A stretch of 64,000 nucleotides of DNA from Populus alba. Taxonomy: Eukaryota; Streptophyta; Magnoliopsida; Malpighiales; Salicaceae. The translations under genes and the position numbers were made by a program. The notes beneath the pieces are model-generated. The model was not told the origin of the DNA. It saw only the letters and a program-made list of their open reading frames with translations, and made no database searches. Shown here piece by piece: positions 1 through 12,129 of this stretch (positions within the stretch are counted from its first letter, which is position 1; the number at the start of each line of letters is the position of its first letter). Location: the NCBI RefSeq assembly GCF_005239225.2, contig NC_133295.1, forward strand, positions 5,704,001 to 5,768,000. The letters are read 5' to 3'.

Positions 1-3000
1 AGCACGGTGGGGAAGAGATATATCCACTGAAGAGCGTGAAAAGATGATTGAAGAAGCTTCCAAAGCTAAAACTGCGAGGCTTGTCAAACGAACTGAACAT
101 AAATTAGCTATTGTAAGTATGATTTCTTATTTCACACAATCTGATTTCTAAAAGACCTTGCTGAAGCATCATATGTCAGAGGCTTGTTTTTTGCCTGTGT
201 GCTCACCTTGTTTGATCCAAGAGAAGTTTCATTCTAACCATTTTTAAATCTATGGGTTTTAGGATGTTGAACTCCCTGAAATTCCTTTGATGAGCTCTTC
301 TAGTTATTTTTTATTTTCATATCAGATTAATTAAACATTTGACATCCTCTGTTTGAGATATGTAATGCATAGTTCATATACTTACTTGGAAGCCCTTTTT
401 TAAGATTTATTTATAAAAAAATAAGTTTGCAACCAAAAAAGTTGCTGGTGTGAGACTCGAGAGTATAGCTCATAAAAATTCTGAAGTCTAAGCCTATCTC
501 CCAGTTAAGTATGGGTTTCAGCTGTTTTTATTTACTGCTCTGTTCTTTATATACTCAAAATCAACATCATCCTCCATGCTTGATGGACCATGGTGGTTTT
601 TGTTCAAGTAGATGGTTATCTCATAGCGTCAAGTCCTAATTTATTGTTTTTATCTGTGATAGACTGTAATCTCATCATCTTATCTATTATAAATATGTAT
701 AACTCGGATGAATATTTGAATTCCTGTCAGGCCCAGGCCAAGAAGCTTAGAGCTGAGCGTCTGTTATCCAAGATAGAAACTACAATGGTTCCTTCTGGTC
801 CTGATTTTGATCAAGAAACAATCAGTGAGGAGGAAAGGGTTATGTTTCGCAGAGTTGGTTTAAGAATGAAGGCTTACTTGCCACTAGGTTTGTATTCTTA
901 AGTTCATTGACTGAACTTTGAAGTCAGAGCTGAAAATCTGATGGTCTGTCTGTGCTAACGTGTAGGTATTCGTGGTGTTTTTGATGGTGTCATTGAGAAT
1001 ATGCATTTGCATTGGAAGCATAGAGAACTTGTGAAGCTAATATCCAAACAAAAGACTCTTGCATTTGTGGAAGATACAGCAAAATTGTTGGAATATGAGA
1101 GTGGTGGGGTACTAGTGGCAATAGAAAGAGTTCCCAAAGGGTTTGCTCTTATTTATTATCGTGGGAAGAATTACCGTCGACCAATCAGCATAAGGCCAAG
1201 AAACCTTCTAACAAAGGCAAAAGCATTGAAGCGTTCAGTGGCCATGCAAAGACATGAGGTTTCCATTTCCCATTGTTTCATGCTTTGATTTTTCCATTAT
1301 ATTTATAACCATAGTCATCTATAAATGTGATTGATGTCCTTTGTATCCCTGTGTGGGTTCATGCAGGCTCTTAGTCAGCACATATTTGAATTGGAAAAGA
1401 ACATCGAAGAAATGGTGAAAGAAATGGTACGAATCTGTTTTCTAGTTTACATCTATTAAAATAGAATTACTGGATATTTCTTCTGCATGTACATGCTCGC
1501 CAACTTCTGCCAACTTCAATATATATATATATATTTGGGGGGGGGGGTGTTATTTGCCTATTTCTGAATGCTTGAAAGGGAAAAAAACAGTGTTCTCTCT
1601 TCAAGCAATAAAGCAGTATGAAGTAACTAAATTTGGTAGTCAAGTTAGGACTAATTGTGAGGTACTAAATTTATTGTGTAATTGGAGAATTGTTTCCTAT
1701 CAAAATATGACTTGATCATTATAAATAGGTTGATGAGGAATAATGCATCGGTTTGTTGTTTGTTTTCTTTTTATATTAGCTTGGGGTTCAAGTTGTGTGG
1801 GTATGATCCCCCCCCTTTATGAGAGAGTGTGTATAAGGATTTTAGGATTGAGTTTGAGAATTAAATCCAATATTATCTATTATCACTTTGTTTATCCTGG
1901 TTGGTTTCCTTTGTATTAAATTGGCGCATTTATGGTAGTATGATAGAATCTTGGTATTAAATTGATTTTCTTTGGACTTGGCAATGTCCACTAGTGGAAC
2001 CATGAATTGGCTTGGTTACAGAACTTCAATGTCGACCTTTCTTCATGTAGATGATGATACAGGCTCATACTTGAATAGTGGTCCTTGATAAGATTAAGAT
2101 CATTGTTGTAGAAGATTAAACTTAAGGGTTTGTTTGTAAACAAGGATGGATTGGATAAAGTGAGAAGATGAAGAGAAAAAAGGATGGATGCTATCTGTCC
2201 ATGAAGTTGTTTGGCTAGCAAGGGAGGAGAAGGATAGAAGTCAACTTGTCCAAATTGGAAGGATTGAAAACTATAAGCGAGGAATGAATGATAGGAAGGA
2301 TCTTTGCAATCCTTTCTTGGGTCACTAGCCCTCATGCTTAACAAAAGAAAGACCTCATCTATCCACATCCATCCTGCCCTCATCACGCCTGGCAAACAGA
2401 CCCTATTTATTGCAATAATGGGAAGACACATTTCATCTCTTTTGTTTTTGGCATTTTGTTTATGATGTGGTAAATTTGGAATGTTTTTGGCCCATGGTGG
2501 TGAACAGTGACTAAATTCTGGTAAGAGTAGAGGACATATTGAGGAGTATGCTAGTTTTTAGGGTAAGTATTACTGTGTGCAATGTGATTGAGGGGAACTC
2601 AAGAATATTTAAAGACTCCTTCATCAAAGCAGTTGTTGGGGAACAGAATTGTGGTTTTGGCCTCTTATTGTGTGCTATTTCAGGGAGTTTAAGATCTTTA
2701 GCAGATGATCACCACTTCAGGAAAGCTTCAATGTGTTTAATTATTTATTTTCCCTTCGCATTCTTACCCTTGTTGTGCTCATTCTAATCTTGCCTGCCAC
2801 AAAATGGTCCAACAGGGGGCAGTTAAATATGCAGAATGCTTCAAGAAAGATGTTTGATATTCTTCTGTTGTTGGTTATAAATTATACTTTAGTATCATGT
2901 GTTGCAGCCTCTGTCATCCTTGTTGCTTTCTATTTTTTGTTTTTTTTTAATTGCTTTTGTGCCTCCTGTAAAAAAGATTAGTTGAACCAGAGAAGTTTGT

Positions 3001-3388
3001 GTTTTTTATTGACAGGGGCTTTCTAAAGAAGAAGAGAATGAGAATAATTGGAGCTCAGAGGAACATGCCCCCTTAAATAATGTCTCAAAATTAACCCAAG
3101 TTAGTATTATGCTTTGTTCTCTTTGCTATTTGTCTTTTAATCATTACCTAAAAGTTTTGAATTCTGTCCCTTGTTGAGGGCTTGGGTGAGTTTAGCTTGG
3201 GGTTCAATTTTCCTGCTGCTTCAATTGCTGATTTTAGTTGTTTCTGAGGAGAGAGTTATTCTCTTGTAATTAGAATATTTTGTTTTTGTATGAATGTTCA
3301 GAGTGAGGATGAAGCTTTTTTCACCGAGTCTGATAGCGAAGATGATTATAATGAGGGCATTAATTGTGAAGCTGCCAAAGGTTTTTGA
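1..3388 (+). CDS. CRM-domain (CFM3-like) organelle intron-splicing factor, 3' part
   Basis: Partial gene, cut by the left edge. Exons read as 2-112, 731-887, 966-1258, 1367-1426, 3016-3099 and 3302-3388, all with GT-AG borders and continuous frame, giving 263 aa to a TGA stop. The visible protein holds a linker (RWGRDISTEEREKMIEEASK), then one full CRM (CRS1-YhbY) RNA-binding domain at about residues 65-155, with YLPLGIRGVFDGVIENMHLH at its start and LIYYRGKNYRRP near its end. A coiled, charged segment (ELEKNIEEMVKEM) and an acidic tail (SEDEAFFTESDSEDD) follow. In plants, multi-CRM proteins of this type (CRS1, CAF, CFM families) promote group II intron splicing in chloroplasts or mitochondria. 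The linker and acidic tail look most like CFM3, so this is probably its last CRM domain. The transit peptide and upstream CRM domains are outside the window. Intron 4 (1427-3015) is long and carries a MITE candidate. Family call is firm; the CFM3 assignment is less so. Confidence 0.88.
2125..2404. mobile_element. MITE candidate inside intron 4 of the CRM gene
   Basis: The segment starts AGGGTTTGTTTG and ends with the inverted match CAAACAGACCCT, so the ends form a 12-bp terminal inverted repeat with one mismatch. Both ends continue into weaker complementarity around GGATGGA and TCCATCC. At 280 bp with no coding potential it has the size of a MITE. I could not settle the target-site duplication; TTA lies near both ends. 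Confidence 0.45.
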
Positions 3389-4390
3389 ATTTTCAAGCTT
3401 CAAAAGTCATTATCACCGTGGAACACAAATAATTCACAAGTTTTGCGTAAGTTATTGAAGCAACTGGATTGAATTTTTGTGTTCCAAGACTTTAATGCAG
3501 GTAGGCATCATGGTTTATCCTGTTTGATCATTTTTCTGGTATTTTCTTGAATTTGATATAATCTTTACCATCTTATTTGTAATTAAATTTGTATCTGCAG
3601 CTGTAGACTTCTTTTGAACTATTCCTGAAAAGACTTGTAAAATTCTTTTTTTTAATATCAATCTTAAAGACCTGCAAAGCCTTATAGGTGTCATGTTATA
3701 GGAGTTGAACACTGGTGTTTTCCTATTTATCTTCCCATAAAAGTCGCTGGTTAGTGATTCTTGTGTGCTATAATGTTAGTAGTTGGCTAATAGTTTTTGC
3801 AGATGTGCATTGTGTCCTTTTCAGTTCTGTGTCTAAAGTAATCTTTTGAGGTCAGATACATAATATGATATTGAAAAATCTAATGCTTTCTGATCTAACC
3901 ATGTTTTTCAAATTCATTCCAGGAGCTTCCATGATAGGATCATTTGCAATTGCAGTGGATGATTCTTGTACGCTTTGAAGCTGGAAGGGCATATTGCTGT
4001 TGGAATTAACACAATGAATGATATGCTTAGGTTTGCCTACATACTGTTGCAATTCAACAAAAACCTTTGTTCACTGGCAGTTAATTGATTCATGCCTGAT
4101 TGCAAACTTGGGGTTCGAGTTCAACTGAGTTCAACTGCAATCTGCATTCGTCACCGACAAAAGTGCTGGTTCCCTTTCTGTTCAAACTGAACTTTGGTGA
4201 TAACATATTGTATCAGTCGGTGTAGTAAAGTCCAATTTTCCCAGGTGCAGTTACCTGTAACCAACCGGCGATAATGCGCACTCTTTCAGACTGATTTATC
4301 TTCAATGATTGTATTTGTAAAAGCTTTATATATATTGTAAAGCGTTTTTGTGGCAATAAAGTGTAAAACAATCTTTGTACGTCCCCTGTT
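3389..4390 (+). other. 3' flank or 3' UTR of the CRM gene
   Basis: Non-coding sequence after the CRM stop codon. It contains possible splice signals, so the 3' UTR may be interrupted. An AATAAA hexamer at 4355-4360 is a plausible polyadenylation signal. I see no open gene here. Confidence 0.4.
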
Positions 4391-6655
4391 ACCTTTCTAG
4401 TTGAGCTGGTCAGCCTTGAGAATTAATCCTTCTCGTCATTTTATCCCAAGTGATAAACTAGCTGTCATTCTATCCTACCGAGTAGCTTGACTGGCATCAG
4501 CATTCCCTTTTCCTTGCAGAGGTCTCAGAGTTTTCTTTCTTTGAATGGATGAAAATGAAGTCTCTGTGAATAGTTTTGAACTCCCGTAATTACGAGGCAT
4601 CAATCGAAATCCTTGTGCTCTTCTTTGCTGGTCCGGTGATGTGTATTTCCCAGCAAGACCTCTAATATGATGGCATTAACCCTGGCTTGTGAGACCCTGC
4701 AACCTCCAGACTCTCCACAGTAACAGAGACAATTGCTTGTATTCTCTAAGAACAGAATCAGAATTCTCATCTCGTGATAGTAGCATCCTTTAGCAGTCTC
4801 TTAAATCTTGTTATTTACGATGTCTTTTTGTTGAATAGCCAAGGCATTGCTGCAAAAACACCTTTTTCTGGGATTATTTTTTTTGTTTCGCAAAGTTCCC
4901 TCTAAGTTCTCACACCAGCTCGCAAATTATAACCGGATATCACCATATTGAGTCGAGAACTGACCAATATCCAATTCATACACTGGCCGATAGGGCGTTG
5001 ATGTTTTTCTGATAGTGTGTCCAGTCAAGAAAGATTATGCTTTCCTTGAGAGACAGACGCCATGGAAACTCTCACGTTCACGTGAGTATTAACAATTAAC
5101 AGTTTAACCTTCTTATATTTCACTAGTAGACTTTTTTGGCACTTGGGTCCCTGTAGTTTTTCAAACTTCACAATTCGGTCAACAAATTTCATTTTCTATC
5201 ATATCTTGTCCCTGAAAGTTGAGAGAGGCGCGAGAGGAGGAGAGGAGAGAAAAGTTTCAAGTCATATTTTGGCAACAAAAATCATGGTGTCGTTAAAATT
5301 GTGTTTTGAATTTTTGAGTTTTTAAGCTAATTAGAATGTGTTTCGAGATTAAAAAAAAAAAAAAAGGTTTTTAAGATGTGTTTTTTAAATGAAAAAAACT
5401 TAAAATTTGAGTTTTATAAATAAAAAAAGCCGAAATCTTGATTTTTTCAGTCATTAGAACAAACCTGTTGCATATGAACTTGATACTCTTGGTTTTTTTT
5501 TTAATTGTTTTATTTTTATATTTAAAAATAAAATTCACTTCAAATAAAATAGTTATAATTATTTCAAATAAGATTAGAGCTTTATGTTAATGTTATTAAT
5601 TACTTTACAAATAATTATATGTGAACTTAAATATTCAATTAGAATAAAATATGTAATTTTTTTATCTTTCTATCATGGACTTTTTATACAATTTCCTCAG
5701 ACTCAATAATTTTTTTTTTATTATTTTTCACTTGATTTCATAAAAATTATCAAAAAAATTTTATTTTTATTTTTATTGAAACTTGGTTTTCAAACTATGA
5801 TAAATTTTAGTTGAAAAAACCATACTATGAATAAAAAGGTAATTTTTTTAAAAAGTAAATAAATACATTAAAAATGTAATGGAGTTTAAACTATACAAGA
5901 TGTTGACCAAAATTCATAATAAAAAAAAATTGTTTGCTCGAAAAAATGGTCTTCATTTGTTCTCAAAGAAGGAAAACAGTCTCTTGCATGTGGAGGACAT
6001 TTTTTTAATTTATTTTATCATGAAAATAATTTGATTTTCATGAATAAATAAAATAAAACGGATTTATTCATAAACACCAATTTTTATTTTTATTTTTGGG
6101 TAAGATTTTAAAATTAAAAAGAAAAAACTATCAATTTATTATCTATACATTAAAATAACAGCCCGTAACATAGGTACGTCGGCAAATACAAAGATATGTA
6201 GCACTACGGAGTACGGACTCTAATCTCATTGCTCCAAATCTGACACCTCAAAGAGACCTTGGACCTCTCTTTTATGACCATTTTGGGTAAAGATTGAAAC
6301 TGATGAAAAACACAGCTTTCATCTATTTATATTTTTTTTCTTATTGTTATCTCAGAGTTATTAGAGGTTTCTTTTTTATTAATTGACTTTTGGGGTTTTT
6401 TTTTTTTTTTTTTCAAACGTGTCTTTTTTGTCTATTGTTCTAGGAGTTTCTTTTATCTTCTTTATATATTTTTTTTGTATAATTCCTTCTAAAAGACCTA
6501 TCAATATTTTTTTTTTCATATGGTGTTAGGTAATGATGTATAAATAGATGGAATATCTTTGTATTTTATTTTGGTTATGATAGATAAAATAAAATAAAAT
6601 ATAAAAAAATTATTTTAAAATTAACATGTACTATTGTCAAATTTATATATTTTTT
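4391..6655. other. intergenic, AT-rich, no gene recognised
   Basis: Short non-coding runs up to about 5330, then increasingly AT-rich low-complexity sequence with many A and T homopolymers. No conserved coding segment could be read on either strand. Confidence 0.5.
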
Positions 6656-6659
6656 TTAA

Positions 6660-7470
6660 AATATTTTTTTACTTTAATTTATATCGGTTGATCTAGGGCT
6701 TGGACCAATTCGGGTTTTTAAAAAAATAAAGTAAGTCTTAACTCCATCTGAATCGATTAAGAAGTGTCAACTCATGACTTGAGATAAAATACTGGTAAAA
6801 ATCTCAGTTTTTTTTTTTTAATTATTTAGTCAAAACAAGATTACTTTGATTATTTTTTAAAAATATTTTTAGATCAACTCAGATTGACCTTTAGACTCAT
6901 GACTCGGGCCTTGCATCAAGTTGACCTTCAAGTCGGGTTTTAAAACTATGATAATAATCACTTTTATCCATACATCGACTCGGTTCAACCATGTTGACCC
7001 TCCAATCCATGACCCCGACTTTGCCTCAAATCGACCCCTAGCTCATATTTTAAAACTATAATAATAACTAACTTTGTTTTTATGTTGATCTCAACCCAGG
7101 CTGACCTTCTAGACCCTTACCCCAGGTCCACCCCGAGCCGGGTTTTAAAACAATAATAAGAATCATTTTTATTTTTATGTTGACTTGGGTCTACTTAGGT
7201 ATACCCGGGCTTTTCTCTAGATTAACTCTTCGAGTCAGGTTTTTTTATAACTTTGATAATAAACATTTTTATCCTTACGTTGATTTGGGTCAATGATTAA
7301 CCCAATCAATAACTTGAGCTTTGTCTAAGATCGATCCCTGAGTCGGGTTTTAAAATTATAATAATAATTATTTTTAATTTTATGTTCACTTTGGTAAACT
7401 TGAGTTGACCTTTTCAATATGTGAATTAGGTTTTACCCCGAATCAATTCATGAGTTAAGTTTTAAAACTA
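6660..7470. repeat. degenerate tandem repeat, ~95-112 bp unit, about 6-7 copies
   Basis: A recurring block of the form TCGGGTTTTAAAACTATAAT, then ATAAT and a T-rich stretch, then a 'gttgactcgggt...ttgacc' segment. The TTTTAAAAC core recurs near 6941, 7051, 7146, 7247, 7351 and 7463, spacing of 95 to 112 bp. Copies are diverged but the order of sub-motifs is kept, as expected for an old tandem array or array-bearing transposon. Confidence 0.7.
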
Positions 7471-8670
7471 AAATTAATAATAAAATAAACTAATAATAGA
7501 TTGTGGAATAACAAATAATTTTGATGGCAAAGTTTATGTTTTTAGTGGAACGAGAAGGAAATTTAATTTGTTTTATAACATTTTGAGGGTGCCATTCCCA
7601 TCCTTGATGGTTGATTATGGTCGCAAATGTAAATGTAAAAAAGTGATCACGATGCATGTATGATTTTGTTTGATGTTCTATTTGTAAACAGAAAGATCCT
7701 AAGATAGGAGAATTAAAGGATTATCATTTGAATTTAATCTATGTAAAGTTGTTGTAACATGGAAACAGGCGAGTGTTGCTTCATATGTGTGCGCATTTCT
7801 TTAAGTTTTGTTAACCTCCTGACATTCTAGCTTTGTTGTTGAGATATGTGTGTTGTGTTAATGTTTTGTTTGAATTTTAATGTGATGTATAAATAATTAT
7901 TTTTTTTGTTTTAAATTATTATTTTAATATATTTTCAAATAAAAAATAATTAAAAAAACAATTACAATACTAAACAAGTTAGTTCAAAGTGTCATGCTAC
8001 ATTATGTTTTTACTCTATATGCTATATGTAAGAAACACTAAATTTATCAATTTATAACAATTAACACCATCTAGATACTACTTTCTTGCTTGTTTTGACG
8101 TTCAAAATTCATCTTCACTCTCATTCCTCGTACTTGGTTTTCTTAAATCTTACAGGCACGGCATAAATCCGGAGACATGCTTTGAAGAGGAATTTTTTTC
8201 CTGGAATTGCCCAAGTAACCAACTTGGAGAACAATTTACGTATAACATCATAGAGCGCGAGAGAGATGTTGAAATTTTTGCCATGAAGCTTGTAAAGAAC
8301 TGAAGGCACATACAAGGATCATTGTTTACATTAGAATACCACAGCACTTGATTATCAAGACGTAAGAAAATATACTGGAGTCCCAATGTGTCGCCCTAAG
8401 ACTAAGAAAAAAAATACAGAATGCCCCATCATGAGAATCTCATAGCTGCACTCACAAAATGCAAACTGCCAGAAGTATTGCAGCGGGGAAACAAACAATT
8501 TCAATATTATGCTTCAAGTTTGTCTCAAAAGTATATCCTGCATCAGCTTCTGTATTAGATCACAACCAATCAACATCGATGAACTGCAACGATCATAAAT
8601 GCTGTTGCAATTTCTGACACCTGCTTGTAACTTAAATATGTCCACTTTAAGAACAATTGACGAACTTAGT
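7471..8670. other. intergenic, and 3' flank of the CstF64-like gene
   Basis: The first part is AT-rich and includes a fragment at about 7870-7975 resembling the short AT-rich MITE family seen elsewhere in the window (TATTTTCAAATAAAAAATAA core). From about 8150 to 8670 base composition becomes normal and probably includes the 3' UTR of the minus-strand gene that ends at 8671. No separate gene is supported. Confidence 0.4.
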
Positions 8671-11183
8671 TTACTGTCGTAGCATCTGTTGCAGCTGAAG
8701 CACTTGATTTCTTTGCTCTGGAGGCAGAAGATTAATCTGTTCTGGTGTGAGGCTCATGACCTGCTGGAGTAGTGCCTTCTCCATCTCAGAAGACATCTTC
8801 ACCACAAGCAAGGCAGAACCGAAATTTAGAGTTAGTGTGGAAACTCTAAAAAATACAAAAGGCACTGGCTTAAACAAAAAAAATACATAAAGAGTTGAGA
8901 AATAGTACAGGTGCTGTGCGAGAAGGCTGATTGCCCTGGGCCATCTGACCAGGATTGAATTGCGGGGGTCCTGCAAGCTGTGTCATTGTTGAACTATCTG
9001 GTGGCCCAGACATCCAAGAAGATCCTCTATCAACTTGCATTGAAGCTGGAACTTGACTGTTGTACTCTGCCCCTAGATGTGAACCTCCCGCCTTAAAATG
9101 ACATGCACCGAGATAAGAAAATTGACCAGTACCGTAGACCATTAAGTTGATCAGAGAAGGAATATAACGCATAGAACTTGAAGCATATGTTATCTCATCC
9201 AAAAAGACCTTGAAGCTAATGTTAATTATTCAAATAACTAGAAACCCAAAGTCAAAAGGATTTAATTTATGAAAAAAAAGCTAAAGTCACTTAGCCTTTA
9301 TTTCCAAAATAAAAAATAATGACAAGGAAAGAAAAACAAGAAAGGGAGAGACAAGGCTAATGCTTACATACGAGCCTCATCATCTCATTTTTAAACTTGA
9401 ATTTGAAGATCTCAATGAATACCAGATAGCCATTAAGACCATTCTACTGAGGATTATCAACACTGTTTTCAAACTTGAAAACAATAAAAATGATTTTCAA
9501 AGTGAAGAACAACGGTCGCAGACTTCAAAACCAAAACATCCAGTTTGGTATAAAGCTTCTGTACTATCACTTGTAACTTTTATGTAGAAGACAGTATTTT
9601 TTTGGTTTATCGGTGAAAAGGTACAAACTGAATCATGCTTAAATTATTACTCATGACATCATAGCAACTCTCACAATTTCCTGTTTTACTTTCAAAAACC
9701 AAGCAAGATTAGGTTTCCTCATATAATCCACAAACATTAGTTCTGTCACCATATGATGTTTCCTATGGAACAAAATAACCTATACATTTAGACTCATACC
9801 TAGAAAGCACATCCATCTCTAGCTTTCATAAACAGAAGTTAAATATTGAAAAATATATTTGGAGCTGATAATCAACACTTGAATCTAGATTATGCACCAC
9901 GCACAGACATACGCTATACCAACAGACAGACTGAGGTTAAGAAGAAAACTCTGGTCAATCCCCTTTGGCAAGAAAATGTATACATGTCCATCAAAAAGCC
10001 TAGTAGAATTAACATGTTCAGCATGGATCAAGCCTGACCAGTCCATTCAATGATACAGCCAATTGTTTGATGAGTTTCTAACTTTCTATCATGTAAAAGC
10101 ACATGCAAACCTGATATGATTGAGGTGGTTGATGAATTGAAAGAGGTGGCTGTCCTTGTGGAAATGAAGGTCCCATGCCAGACTGAGGTTTGTTGCTTGA
10201 CTGAAAAATTGAAAAGAAATAAGTCATTCAGAGTTGGTTATGGTACAATAAATAATAACTTAGGAACCACAATCTTCAGCTTACATGAAACATGGGCTGT
10301 GAAGGATGATGAGGAGCTCCAGCATGTTGGTAACCCATACTGGGACCCATTTGTTGCCCATACTGATGATGAAAGCTTGGAACAGAAGCTGTTCGAGGTT
10401 GAGATGGAAATGGTTGTTGTAATGGCAGATGAGGAATTCCAGTTTTCTGTAATGGCAGCAGCAACTGGCTGGAGACGGAAGACATTTGGGTTTGATGAAT
10501 TGGTAGTGGCTGTGAAACAGAATGACTAGAGGCTGGAGGCAGGTTTGGAAGTTGAGAGGGTTGAGTAACAGACATTGGGGTCACTTGAGGATTCACATGC
10601 CCCTTAGGCTGCTGTGGCATATGTAAGGGATGTGAAGGCAATGGCTGAGACTGAAGATTCACTGGAGGACCAGGAGGAGCAGATATCGACATCGCAGGTT
10701 GACTCTGGTGTTGTTTCCTCATTGGTGGTTGGGATTGAGAGACACTTGTTTGATCCTGCAAAGCACCTTGTCCGGGCAGTGTCTGTGCAGCTTGAATGTT
10801 TGATTGCCGAGATGGTTGTGCTGATAGCTGAGGTTGCTGTGATGCTGCTGGCTGGATATTCGGAATCTAAAAGGCACACCAAATTAAAGATATTCCCATA
10901 TTAACTTGTATAAACCCAGGGAGTCAAATTTCATAAAGATTAAAAACATACCGCTTGAGGAGGCTGCACCATTCCTAGCATAATCTGTGCCTGGTTCAAC
11001 ATATTAAGCAACTAAATTTCAGAAAAACTGATCCCTAATGTTGTTCTTTTAAGGTACATCCAATTGTTTATTGTGTTATCATAGGGAGATTTCTACTGCC
11101 CAGAGAGACAAAAAGAATAATCCAAAATGGATTAAGAAAATAAAAAACACTTGCAACGATCCCCATCCCCCTCCGCCCCCCCC

Positions 11184-11226
<43 letters not shown>

Positions 11227-11702
11227 AATTTCATCCCATCATAATAAACACAAAAAGAATTCAAATTTCACAAAACATACGGCTCTCAGAAAAAAAGAAA
11301 GAAAAAGAACCCAAGATCATGAATATACTGCAGAAGCCATGACAGTAGTTCAAGGAAATAAAAAAAACCAGAGAGAGAGAGAGAGAAAACCTGGAAAAGG
11401 GCTTTGGTCAAGAGAGGGTTCTGGATTAATATCTCCTTGGCCTGCTGTTTGTTCTGCTCTATTAATGTCTACATTAAAATTAAATAAATTAAAAATTAAA
11501 AACACACAAAACAAAACGAGTACGCAAAAACATATAAGTAGTGAAATTGGTTAATGAGGATGAATTTGTGGGTTATTTGAAATTGGAAAAGAAGAGGTGA
11601 GCTGAATACCTTCATTTGAAACATGATGTCGTAGAGCTGGTTCTTTGTCATTCCGGCCAGGTTCGCTGGTAAGCCTTCGCCGGCCATTGGCTTTCCCGTC
11701 AT
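8671..11702 (-). CDS. ESP1-like, RRM-less CstF64 family protein (pre-mRNA 3'-end processing)
   Basis: Seven exons read as 11702-11610, 11468-11391, 10990-10952, 10866-10285, 10200-10111, 9091-8909 and 8796-8671 encode 396 aa. Residues about 15-70 match the CstF64 hinge region (MTKNQLYDIMFQMK, then LIEQNKQQAKEILIQNPLLT, then AQIMLGMVQPPQ). Residues about 71-355 are rich in Gln, Pro, Ser and His. The last 41 residues (SSEMEKALLQQVMSLTPEQI to the end) match the CstF64 C-terminal helical domain. The N-terminal RRM of ordinary CstF64 is absent: the start Met lies just before the hinge and no RRM can be read upstream. This architecture is that of Arabidopsis ESP1, linked to 3'-end formation and RNA silencing; the hinge normally contacts CstF77 or symplekin. 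All six introns fall in phase 0. A poly-A tract of over 40 bases sits in intron 2. I infer a nuclear role in cleavage and polyadenylation. Confidence 0.88.
11163..11222. repeat. C-rich tract abutting a long poly-A run
   Basis: A C-rich stretch is followed by more than 40 consecutive A residues, within intron 2 of the CstF64-like gene. On the gene's own (minus) strand this reads as a long T run followed by G's, about 160 bases upstream of the exon 3 acceptor. Confidence 0.9.
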
Positions 11703-11879
11703 TGTTTCGTTTCTTTTTCTGTATCCTAACTGTACGAGAGAGAGACGGGCAGAAAGAGGGGGGCACTGTGGCGAGGCCTAGGGGTTGAGGTTTTACAAAT
11801 TCGGGCCAGGCGGTTTGATGGGATGCAGCCGAGGCTGGGTTAATATGTTGTCAATGGCAGGGTTATTATACCCGGATTG

Positions 11880-12075
11880 GATTTATTATGGTAATTTTTT
11901 TTGTTTTTTTTTTTAAAAAAAAAAATTGATTTTTTTTTTAAATTTAGTTTTCTTATATTATTTGATATGCTAATGTTAAAAATATTTTTTAAAAAAATAA
12001 TATTATTTTGATTTATTTCTAGATAAAAAAACACTTTAAAAAACAAATATTATCATAATACCAAATAAGTTCTTA
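11880..12075. mobile_element. AT-rich MITE-like copy
   Basis: Contains the core seen in other copies in this window: 'tttgatatgctaatgtt', then 'attattttgatttatttcta', then AAAAAACACTTTAAAAA. Ends are not clean enough to define inverted repeats. Lies just upstream of the CstF64-like gene. Confidence 0.4.
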
Positions 12076-12129
12076 ATAGACTGAATTTAAGTTAACACTA
12101 GTTTAAAAACTTACTATATATATATATAT

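Noticed and set aside
1991..2431. 146-codon open frame on the minus strand
   Set aside because: Falls inside CRM intron 4 and largely overlaps the MITE candidate; no recognisable domain.
10116..10529. 137-codon open frame on the plus strand
   Set aside because: Antisense shadow of the Gln/Pro-rich exon of the CstF64-like gene, partly running through an intron.
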